A DNA stretch of 13,552 nucleotides, taken from an uncultured Collinsella sp. (GTDB lineage: Bacteria; Actinomycetota; Coriobacteriia; Coriobacteriales; Coriobacteriaceae). Of this stretch, positions 8,233 through 13,552 are shown in pieces (the first letter of the stretch is position 1; every line of letters begins with the position of its first letter). The notes under the pieces are model-generated. The model made no database searches. It had not been told where the DNA came from and saw only the letters and a program-made list of their open reading frames with translations. Location of the stretch: the NCBI GenBank assembly GCA_900544225.1, contig UQUD01000051.1:1-13552 (forward strand), given 5' to 3'. A program made the translations under genes and the position numbers.

Positions 8233-9438
8233 ATGACCGCAACTGCACCCGCAGCGCCCGCTAAGGTGTACTTCACCAACCTGCGCACGCATGCTCGCGA
8301 GAGCCAGCTCGACAAGCTCAAGCGCCTCATCCGTCACGCCGGTATCGAGCAGATCGACTTTGAGAACAAGTTCGTCGCCATCAAGATTCACTTTGGCGAG
8401 CTGGGCAACCTGAGCTTTTTGCGCCCCAACTACGCCCGCGCCGTCGCGGATGTCGTGAAGGAGCTGGGTGGCAAGCCCTTCCTCACCGACTGCAACACGC
8501 TCTATGTCGGTAGCCGCAAAAACGCGCTCGAGCACATCGATACCGCCTACCAGAACGGCTTTACCCCGTATGCCACGGGTTGCCAGGTCATCATCGCCGA
8601 CGGCCTCAAGGGCACCGACGAGGCGCTCGTTCCGGTCGAGGGCGGCGAGTACGTGCACGAGGCCAAGATCGGTCGGGCACTCATGGATGCCGATATTGTG
8701 ATCAGCCTCACGCACTTTAAAGGCCATGAGCAGGCCGGCTTTGGCGGCGCCATGAAGAACCTGGGCATGGGCGGCGGCAGCCGCGCCGGCAAGATGGAGC
8801 AGCATGCCGCCGGCAAGCCGAACGTCGCGACCGAGCACTGTATTGGCTGCCGTGCCTGCGAAAAGGTCTGTGCGCACAGCGCTATCTCGTTTGACGACAC
8901 CCGTGAGCGCGAGCTCGCCAACGGCAACACCCGTACGGTTCACGTTGCCGCTATCGACCATGATCGCTGCGTGGGCTGCGGTCGCTGCATCGGCGTGTGC
9001 AACCAGGACGCCATCAAGCCCGGCCATGACGCTGCGGCCGACGTGCTCAACTGCAAGATCGCCGAGTACACCAAGGCCGTCGTCGACGGCCGTCCGAGCT
9101 TCCACATTTCGCTCGCCATGGACATTAGCCCCAACTGCGATTGCCATCCCGAAAACGACACGCCTATCGTCAACGATATCGGCATGTTCGCGAGCTTCGA
9201 CCCGGTCGCCATCGACCAGGCCTGCGCCGACGCCGTCATGGCGTCCGAGCCGCTGCCCAACACCGAGCTCACCGATAGCGCGGCCAAGATGGAGCACAAC
9301 CACGAGCATCTGGAGGGCGATCAGGCCAAGGACCCCTTCTGCATCACGCATCCCGACACCGACTGGCGCACCTGCATCGCGCACGCCGAGAAGATCGGCC
9401 TTGGCACGAGCGAGTACGAGCTCATCGAGGTCAAATAG
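8233..9438 (+). CDS. DUF362 iron-sulfur protein with two 4Fe-4S motifs
   Basis: A 401-residue protein with no signal peptide or membrane helix, so probably cytoplasmic. Residues about 10-190 are the DUF362 region, with conserved stretches THFKGHEQAGFGGAMKNLGMG (about 156-176). A ferredoxin-like module follows: Cys203, 206, 209, 213 (CIGCRACEKVC) and Cys246, 249, 252, 256 (CVGCGRCIGVC), enough for two 4Fe-4S clusters. The residue after each fourth Cys is Ala or Asn instead of the Pro common in ferredoxins. DUF362 resumes after the module with DISPNCDCHPENDTP (Cys302, Cys304, His305) and DPVAIDQA. The family is redox-related but its reaction is not established, so I give no enzyme name. It appears to be a single-gene unit: promoter-like sequence upstream and a strong terminator about 50 bases after the stop. 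Confidence 0.93.
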   Translation: MTATAPAAPAKVYFTNLRTHARESQLDKLKRLIRHAGIEQIDFENKFVAIKIHFGELGNLSFLRPNYARAVADVVKELGGKPFLTDCNTLYVGSRKNALEHIDTAYQNGFTPYATGCQVIIADGLKGTDEALVPVEGGEYVHEAKIGRALMDADIVISLTHFKGHEQAGFGGAMKNLGMGGGSRAGKMEQHAAGKPNVATEHCIGCRACEKVCAHSAISFDDTRERELANGNTRTVHVAAIDHDRCVGCGRCIGVCNQDAIKPGHDAAADVLNCKIAEYTKAVVDGRPSFHISLAMDISPNCDCHPENDTPIVNDIGMFASFDPVAIDQACADAVMASEPLPNTELTDSAAKMEHNHEHLEGDQAKDPFCITHPDTDWRTCIAHAEKIGLGTSEYELIEVK

Positions 9439-9486
9439 CGCCTGTCTATTGGACATATCAAGCGCTTTTGTAGCGCAACGTTAGCA

Positions 9487-9523
9487 AAAGCCGCCCGTGA
9501 GCACAGCGCTCGCGGGCGGCTTT
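9487..9523. terminator. Bidirectional Rho-independent terminator
   Basis: GCCGCCCGTGAGC (9490-9502) pairs with GCTCGCGGGCGGC (9508-9520), a 13-bp stem with one G-T pair and a five-base loop. It is flanked by AAA(A) on the left and TTT on the right, extending the stem with A-T pairs. Read on the minus strand the stem is followed by TTTT. It sits between the convergent DUF362 gene (stop 9438) and the hydrolase gene (stop 9690) and can serve both. The T-run on the plus strand is short because the neighbouring inverted repeat begins there. Confidence 0.85.
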
Positions 9524-9652
9524 CCGGAAGTATGCGGCAAATTTCGAGACCGCCGAGCACACGACGTTTTTTGGCAACAAAACCCCTGATAAATTGTTGG
9601 TAAAACTGTGGTCTGGTCGGCAGTTCCAGATTTTGCCGCATACTTCCGAAAA
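9521..9652. repeat. MITE/REP-like imperfect inverted repeat
   Basis: CGGAAGTATGCGGCAAA (9525-9541) is repeated exactly in inverse at 9632-9648. Going inwards the arms keep matching imperfectly, about 14 of the next 25 bases including a GCCGA block, then a TTTT-and-AACA block (right arm reads TTTTACCAACA from 9605). Outwards, TTT/AAA pairs extend to 9521 and 9652 with one mismatch. The whole is a long near-palindrome of 124-132 bases with no coding potential. It is AT-richer than its surroundings and directly abuts the terminator. No transposase is nearby, and I found no certain target-site duplication. Confidence 0.72.
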
Positions 9653-9689
9653 TAGGGGGTCAGATAAAGCCTCAGACGTTGCTATTCGC

Positions 9690-10655
9690 CTAAAAATACT
9701 CGTCGAGGAAGTTGTTGACTGTGTTCCAGTAGAGCTCGGGGTCAACTTGCGCACTCTTGGCGTGGGTGGCGCCATGGATGGTGAGCTTTTGCTTGACCTT
9801 GCTGGCGCACGCGTCGTAGTTTTGGTCGAGCATGCTGTACGGCACAAAGGTGTCCTGGTCGCCGTGGATAAACAGCATGGGAACCGTCGCGTGTTTGAGT
9901 TGCTCCACACTGCTCGCCTTATGAAAGTCGTAGCCCGCGCGCACGTTGCACACCAAGTTTGCTACATCGAGCAAGGGAAAGCTGGGCAGGCCGAACACGT
10001 CCTTGAGCTGCAGAGAAAACTCGTCCCAAACACTCGTATAACCACAGTCCTCGATAATGCATTTTACGTTTGCGGGCAGAGATTCCCCCGCGACGCTCAT
10101 GGCAGTTGCTGCACCCATCGACTCGCCAAAGACCAGGATGCGCGCCTCGGGGTCAGCCTGAACGATCCGCCCAATCCATGCGACGACATCGAGCCGCTCG
10201 GGCCAGCCCATGCCGATATAGTCGCCGCCGGAGCGCTCGTGGGCGCGGGCGGCAGGCGCGAGCACGTTCATGCCGCGGTCGTGGAAGCGCTTGGCGTATC
10301 GGGCCATGCCGATGGGCTCGTTGGTATATCCATGCAGGCAGACGGCATAATCGTGGGTGTTCTCCGAGGCGGCAAAATACCAAGCGGCGAACTCGGTTCC
10401 GTCATCTGCGGTGAGGCTGCTGCTCTCACGATTCTCTTTAAACCACGCCCGCGCCTCGGTTTCCTCGGCATCCGGCTGCTCGCCTTCTTTGTCGTTCTTG
10501 CTATCCTGCATCATCTTCATGGTGTACGGCGCTTGGGGATTCAGCGCGAAGTCAAACAGAAAGTTGCCGGCAAATCCGAGCAGCGCAACGACAACCACCA
10601 GTGCAACGATGCCGGCTATCTTGAGCTTTCGATGGGAACGTGTGTTTTGAGCCAT
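9690..10655 (-). CDS. Membrane-anchored alpha/beta hydrolase
   Basis: A 321-residue protein starting MAQNTRSHRKLK, with a single N-terminal hydrophobic helix at about residues 12-33 and a short charged linker to about 75. This suggests a signal anchor with the catalytic domain outside the membrane. The alpha/beta-hydrolase core shows the oxyanion motif HGYTN (108-112), the nucleophile elbow GESMGA with Ser179, the acid in GDQDTFVP (Asp268, or Asp266) and the catalytic His298 in GATH. The triad is complete, so it should be an active serine esterase, lipase or peptidase-like enzyme; it resembles the YqkD/BAAT-like hydrolases, and the substrate is unknown. ATG at 10655 is preceded by AGGAGA (10668-10663) with a seven-base spacer. 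It is a single-gene unit with its own strong promoter and paired palindromes, and ends facing the bidirectional terminator. Confidence 0.92.
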   Translation of the reverse strand: MAQNTRSHRKLKIAGIVALVVVVALLGFAGNFLFDFALNPQAPYTMKMMQDSKNDKEGEQPDAEETEARAWFKENRESSSLTADDGTEFAAWYFAASENTHDYAVCLHGYTNEPIGMARYAKRFHDRGMNVLAPAARAHERSGGDYIGMGWPERLDVVAWIGRIVQADPEARILVFGESMGAATAMSVAGESLPANVKCIIEDCGYTSVWDEFSLQLKDVFGLPSFPLLDVANLVCNVRAGYDFHKASSVEQLKHATVPMLFIHGDQDTFVPYSMLDQNYDACASKVKQKLTIHGATHAKSAQVDPELYWNTVNNFLDEYF

Positions 10656-10675
10656 GCGGTATTCTCCTATAAGAT

Positions 10676-10689
10676 GTTAATACATCAAC
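10676..10689. promoter_or_regulatory. Operator-like palindrome downstream of the hydrolase promoter
   Basis: On the minus strand this reads GTTGATGTATTAAC, arms GTTGA and TTAAC with one mismatch around four bases. It lies just downstream of the predicted transcription start, where a bound repressor would block elongation or initiation. It agrees at 11 of 14 positions with the palindrome at 10721-10734, and all three differences are C/T changes. Confidence 0.45.
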
Positions 10690-10704
10690 ATTTAATGCAA
10701 GCGC

Positions 10705-10733
10705 ATTATGGACGTTCGCCGTTGATGCGTCAA
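10705..10733 (-). promoter_or_regulatory. Promoter of the alpha/beta hydrolase gene
   Basis: On the minus strand TTGACG (10733-10728) and CATAAT (10710-10705) each match five of six consensus bases with an ideal 17-base spacer. The predicted transcript starts near 10698 and carries a roughly 40-base leader with AGGAGA before the ATG at 10655. This is the best promoter in the window. Confidence 0.72.
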
Positions 10734-10734
10734 C
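10721..10734. promoter_or_regulatory. Operator-like palindrome overlapping the hydrolase -35
   Basis: On the minus strand this reads GTTGACGCATCAAC, with perfect five-base arms GTTGA/TCAAC around CGCA. It includes the whole -35 hexamer. With the related site at 10676-10689 the shared pattern is GTTGAYGYATYAAC, and the two centres are 45 bp apart, close to a whole number of helical turns. A dimeric repressor binding both sites is a reasonable inference; no regulator gene lies next to it. Confidence 0.45.
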
Positions 10735-10756
10735 AGGCAAAGAATGGGTAAACAAA

Positions 10757-10789
10757 GGGTCACGTATGGTGCAAATTTCGCACGTACCC
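10757..10789. promoter_or_regulatory. Imperfect dyad upstream of the hemolysin III-like gene
   Basis: GGGT-c-ACGT (10757-10765) is inverted as ACGTACCC (10782-10789), with an inner GTGC/GCAC pair (10769-10772, 10780-10783). The right arm overlaps the putative -35 of the hemolysin III-like gene. The one-base bulge makes it weaker than the hydrolase palindromes. Confidence 0.3.
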
Positions 10790-10806
10790 AGACGCTTTGA
10801 TATAGT
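10777..10806 (+). promoter_or_regulatory. Putative promoter of the hemolysin III-like gene
   Basis: TATAGT (10801-10806) matches five of six bases of the -10 consensus and stands in AT-rich sequence. The best -35 is TTCGCA (10777-10782), four of six, with an 18-base spacer. The predicted start near 10813 leaves a leader of about 30 bases containing GGAGG at 10826-10830. Confidence 0.5.
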
Positions 10807-10841
10807 GTTGAGAACTCTTTACGTTGGAGGATGTAACCGGC

Positions 10842-11525
10842 ATGTCCGATTCGAGCGACAGTTCTAAGCCGCGGCCCAAGACCGCGGCCGTTCCACACTA
10901 CACGGTGGGCGAGGAGATCATGAACTCCGTCACCCATGGTGTCGGCTGCCTGCTGGGTATCGCGGGTCTGGTGCTCCTGATCGTATTCGCCGCCCTGCGC
11001 GGCGGAGGCCCGGCCCACATGGCCGCGGCGATTGTCTATGGTGTCAGCATTATCCTCGAATATCTGGCCTCCACGCTCTACCACGCGATTCAGCCCGCGC
11101 GCGCCAAGCGCGTGTTCCGCATTATCGACCACAGCTGCATCTACCTGCTCATAGCCGGCAGCTATACGCCGTTTTGCCTCATCACGCTCGCAAACGACGG
11201 CGGTCCTGCGCTGTTCTTTGCCGTATGGGCCATCGCCATTAGCGGCATCGCCCTCGAGTGCTTTATGCGCGAGCGTCAACCGCACTGGGTAAGTGGCTTG
11301 GTCTACCTGCTGATGGGCTGGCTCGTTGTCTTTAAGCTGCCCGAACTTGTGGTGCTGCTCAACCCCGTGGCACTTGCCCTGCTCGCCGTCGGCGGCGTGT
11401 GCTACACCGCGGGCGTGCCGTTCTATATCGCCAAAAACGTACGCTATCTGCACAGCGTGTTTCACCTGTGGGTGCTCGCCGGCAGCATCTTCCAGTTCAT
11501 GGCGGTGATCCTCTTCGTAATCTAG
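10842..11525 (+). CDS. Hemolysin III / PAQR family membrane protein
   Basis: A 227-residue protein with a hydrophilic N-terminus (about 1-20) and seven predicted membrane helices. Family landmarks are present: NSVTHGVG (His32), STLYHA (His81), IIDHSCIYLLIAGSYTPF (Asp96, His97) and LHSVFHLWVLAG near the C-terminus (His204, His208). These His/Asp residues correspond to the metal-binding set of PAQR proteins (adiponectin-receptor relatives), so a membrane-embedded hydrolase-like or membrane-homeostasis role is likely. The old name hemolysin III does not imply a toxin. ATG 10842 is preferred: GGAGG at 10826-10830 with an 11-base spacer. An in-frame TTG at 10824 would begin in that site and add six residues. 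Its promoter is divergent from the hydrolase gene. The 110-base gap to the next gene suggests separate transcription. Confidence 0.93.
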   Translation: MSDSSDSSKPRPKTAAVPHYTVGEEIMNSVTHGVGCLLGIAGLVLLIVFAALRGGGPAHMAAAIVYGVSIILEYLASTLYHAIQPARAKRVFRIIDHSCIYLLIAGSYTPFCLITLANDGGPALFFAVWAIAISGIALECFMRERQPHWVSGLVYLLMGWLVVFKLPELVVLLNPVALALLAVGGVCYTAGVPFYIAKNVRYLHSVFHLWVLAGSIFQFMAVILFVI

Positions 11526-11570
11526 CGACCACGCCTCCGCGCCCGCGTCCTCGTTTGGGCGCTGGCACAA

Positions 11571-11600
11571 TTGCCGTATCCGCCATCAACGTTTTACCCT
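11571..11600 (+). promoter_or_regulatory. Possible promoter of the CNNM/CorC-type gene
   Basis: TTGCCG (11571-11576) and TACCCT (11595-11600) are separated by 18 bases in the gap after the hemolysin III-like gene. The -10 keeps the most important bases (T, A and final T) but not the rest. Plausible by position; read-through from upstream is the alternative. Confidence 0.33.
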
Positions 11601-11635
11601 AACGTCCCGAATCTTGGAGGTTCGAGAAACTCCCG

Positions 11636-13009
11636 ATGGACATAACCATCTCCCTTATCACTACCCTCGTTTTAACCCTCATCAACGGCTACTTCTCTAT
11701 GTCCGAGATGGCGCTCACCACGGCAAAGCGCGCTGTGCTGGAGCACGATGCCGAGGAAGGCGACAAACGCGCCGAGCGCGCCGTCCAGCTCGCCGCAGAC
11801 TCCGATCAGCTGTTGGCCACCATCCAGGTCGCCATCACGCTCGTGGGCTTTGCCTCGTCCGCCGTCGCCTCGACGAGCCTGTCCGACCCGCTTGCCACGT
11901 GGCTCATGAGCTTTGGCATCGCGCCGCTCTCTGCCATTGCGCGCGGCCTGGCGCCGGTCATCATCACCGTCGCCGTCGCCTTCGTGTCCATCGTGATTGG
12001 CGAGCTCGTGCCCAAGCGCATCGGCCTCGCTAACGCCGAGGGCGTATCCAAGCAGGTCGTGGGACCGCTCTCGGTGTTCCAAAAGATCGCCCGCCCGCTC
12101 GTGTGGCTGACCGGTGCCTGCTCCGACGGTCTGGCCCGCATCCTGCGCATCAAGAGCGCCGATGACCGCCAGAACGTCTCGGAGGAAGAGATCAAGTACA
12201 TGGTCTCGGAGCAGGACGACCTGCTCGACGAGGAAAAGCGTATGATTCACGAGATCTTCGACCTGGGCGACACCGTTGCCCGCGAGGTCATGGTGCCGCG
12301 CGTGGACACCACCATGTGCGAGGACGACGAGACGGTCGCCGACGTGCTGTCCGCCATGCGCCAGACCGGCTTTAGCCGCATCCCCGTCTATCACGAGGAT
12401 CCCGACAACGTCGCCGGCATCGCGCACATCAAGGACCTGATCCAGCCTTCGCTCGACGGCAAGGGCGACCAGCCCATCGCCGACTTTTTGCGCGACGCCA
12501 CCTTTGTGCCCGACACCAAGGACATCCTGCCGCTGCTGTCCGAGATGCAGACCTCGCACGACCAGATCGTAGTGGTCGTGGACGAGTACGGCGGCACGGC
12601 CGGCATCATCACCATCGAGGACATCGTCGAGGAGATCGTGGGCGAGATTGAGGACGAGTTCGATCCCGACAACAAGTACCTCACGCGCCTTTCGCGCCGA
12701 GAGTGGCTTGTCGATGGGCGTTTTTCGTGCGATGACGCGATTGAGCTTGGTTGGCCGCTCGAGGAAAGCGATGATTATGAGACCATCGCCGGCTGGATTT
12801 TGGAGCTTTGCGACTCGGTGCCCGACATCGGAGAGGTGTTTGAGGTTGCGGGGTACAAGTTTAAGGTGCAGTCGATGCGTGGCCAGCGCATCTCGCTCAT
12901 TCGCGTGATCGCTCCGGCCGAAACCGATAAGAAGGATTCCGAGCCCTCGGCAGACGAGCCGACGGCGTCTGGTGCGGGCTCTGCGGACCCGCACGACGGC
13001 GACGAGTAG
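11636..13009 (+). CDS. CNNM/CorC-HlyC family transporter with CBS domains
   Basis: A 457-residue protein with the full domain order of the family. DUF21/CNNM membrane domain at about residues 1-190, including the early FSMSEMAL motif and GELVPKRIGLA (122-132). A CBS pair at about 217-335, opening with EVMVPRVD and closing with VVDEYGGTAGIITIEDIVEEIVGEI in two stretches from residue 315. A CorC_HlyC domain at about 350-430 (DDAIELGWPL, YETIAGWIL, YKFKV). The last 25 residues are acidic and low in complexity. CNNM/CorC proteins act in Mg2+ (and Co2+) transport, with CBS domains sensing nucleotide. ATG 11636 is the only possible start nearby, yet the GGAGG at 11616-11620 is 15 bases away, an unusually long spacer. 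The next gene begins 24 bases after its stop, so the two are probably co-transcribed. Confidence 0.94.
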   Translation: MDITISLITTLVLTLINGYFSMSEMALTTAKRAVLEHDAEEGDKRAERAVQLAADSDQLLATIQVAITLVGFASSAVASTSLSDPLATWLMSFGIAPLSAIARGLAPVIITVAVAFVSIVIGELVPKRIGLANAEGVSKQVVGPLSVFQKIARPLVWLTGACSDGLARILRIKSADDRQNVSEEEIKYMVSEQDDLLDEEKRMIHEIFDLGDTVAREVMVPRVDTTMCEDDETVADVLSAMRQTGFSRIPVYHEDPDNVAGIAHIKDLIQPSLDGKGDQPIADFLRDATFVPDTKDILPLLSEMQTSHDQIVVVVDEYGGTAGIITIEDIVEEIVGEIEDEFDPDNKYLTRLSRREWLVDGRFSCDDAIELGWPLEESDDYETIAGWILELCDSVPDIGEVFEVAGYKFKVQSMRGQRISLIRVIAPAETDKKDSEPSADEPTASGAGSADPHDGDE

Positions 13010-13033
13010 GGTAAGGAAGAGTAGGGGAGAGTT

Positions 13034-13552
13034 ATGGCAGGCCTGTTCAACATCCTTAAGGTCACCGTCAGCGAGGACAAGATCTGCGCGCACGTGCTGG
13101 TGAACCCCGGCATGCCGCTCATGACCTCGGAGGACATCGAGGCCACGGCGCGCGTGTACTACCTGGTACCCGCAATTGCCAAGCACCTGTGCCTGGGCGA
13201 TTCCGGTCGCGAATTCCAGGACTGCATGGGCCAGACCGAGCTTTGCCATCTGCTGGAGCACGTGACGGTCGAGCTCATGAACGAGACCGGTCTCGCTGGC
13301 AGCATTTCGTGCGGCCGCACTCGCGTGAGTGAGCACGATGAGCGTGTCTTTGAGGTCGAGCTTTCGTGTCCCGACGACGCGCTGGCCATCGGTGCGCTGT
13401 CTTCGGCGACCTTTATGATGGATTGGGCCTATCTGCATGCCGACCAGCCCGCTCCCGATGTGGACGGTACGGTCGCGGGCCTGCGCAACCTGGTGCTGGG
13501 CATGCGTGCCGAGGCCGAGGGCAAGGACCCGCACGAGGCCGTCGCCGCCGCG
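13034..13552 (+). CDS. Protein resembling the cyanophycin synthetase N-terminal domain, partial
   Basis: 173 open codons run from ATG 13034, with AGGGGAGA at 13023-13030, to the right edge, so the C-terminus is missing. There is no signal peptide or membrane helix. The stretch TELCHLLEHVTVELMNETG (about 68-86), then GRTRVSEHDERVFEVEL (94-110) and a later Ala/Gly-rich helix, follows the order of the CphA N-terminal domain as I remember it (H-x-x-EHVALELQ-x-x-G, then GRTR, then a VYxVxFEY strand). Homology is therefore likely but not tested. The first 60 residues differ from typical CphA. Whether an ATP-grasp and Mur-ligase part follows cannot be seen. The region after about residue 135 (Asp/Pro-rich, then GMRAEAEGKDPHEAV) looks like a linker or tail, which favours a small stand-alone protein. 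Probably co-transcribed with the CNNM-type gene. Confidence 0.6.
   Translation, partial: MAGLFNILKVTVSEDKICAHVLVNPGMPLMTSEDIEATARVYYLVPAIAKHLCLGDSGREFQDCMGQTELCHLLEHVTVELMNETGLAGSISCGRTRVSEHDERVFEVELSCPDDALAIGALSSATFMMDWAYLHADQPAPDVDGTVAGLRNLVLGMRAEAEGKDPHEAVAAA

Noticed and set aside
8194..9456. Minus-strand open frame of 420 codons opposite the DUF362 gene
   Set aside because: The plus-strand frame has two 4Fe-4S motifs, a ribosome binding site and a terminator; the antisense frame has none.
9594..10751. Plus-strand open frame of 385 codons opposite the hydrolase
   Set aside because: It starts inside the inverted repeat; the minus strand has a complete catalytic triad, promoter and ribosome binding site.
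11672..13534. Minus-strand open frame of 620 codons spanning the CNNM-type gene and its downstream neighbour
   Set aside because: It covers two real genes and their gap; the translation is rich in His, Asp, Gly and Arg with no recognisable motif.

Overview
The window is about 13.5 kb of gene-dense, high-GC DNA with tight intergenic gaps, Actinobacteria-like codon use (strong G/C third positions) and good AGGAGG-type ribosome binding sites. Gene content and style suggest a gut Coriobacteriia genome of the Collinsella type. This is an inference from composition and protein families; no rRNA or marker gene is present. I see no tRNA, rRNA, CRISPR array, transposase or phage gene.

Layout, left to right. 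(1) 1-1067, minus strand: the N-terminal 355 residues of a NarL/DesK-type membrane histidine kinase, running off the left edge. (2) 1279-4606, plus strand, divergent from the kinase: an ABC ATPase and two ABC-2 permeases in one tight operon. The arrangement recalls Bacillus linearmycin-type (LnrJK-LnrLMN) sensing and efflux modules. (3) 4735-8123: a second, unrelated ABC exporter, a MacB/LolD-type ATPase followed by an 888-residue permease carrying two fused FtsX-type units. (4) 8233-9438: a DUF362 iron-sulfur protein with two 4Fe-4S motifs, ending at a strong bidirectional terminator. (5) 9690-10655, minus strand: a membrane-anchored alpha/beta hydrolase with a near-consensus promoter and two operator-like palindromes. 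(6) 10842-11525: a hemolysin III/PAQR membrane protein. (7) 11636-13009: a CNNM/CorC-type transporter (DUF21, two CBS domains, CorC_HlyC domain), followed 24 bp later by (8) 13034-13552, a protein cut by the right edge that resembles the N-terminal domain of cyanophycin synthetase.

The non-coding signals are the less ordinary part. A 28-nt hairpin-forming repeat (26/28 identical) lies directly after the stop codons of both ABC operons, in direct orientation, so it brackets the MacB-type exporter. An imperfect 124-bp inverted repeat with 17-bp perfect ends abuts the terminator between the convergent DUF362 and hydrolase genes and looks like a MITE or REP-type element. The histidine kinase has a -10 hexamer placed so that transcription would start at its ATG, with no Shine-Dalgarno sequence, which suggests a leaderless mRNA.

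How the parts may work together: the kinase, with a response regulator presumably beyond the left edge, probably senses an envelope-active compound and controls the ABC-2 operon. The MacB-type exporter is likely a second envelope-export system. The remaining genes are housekeeping-like envelope, ion-homeostasis and redox functions. I do not see a clearly new multi-gene defence or metabolic system; the best novelty candidates are the repeats, the stand-alone cyanophycin-synthetase-like protein and the paired operators.
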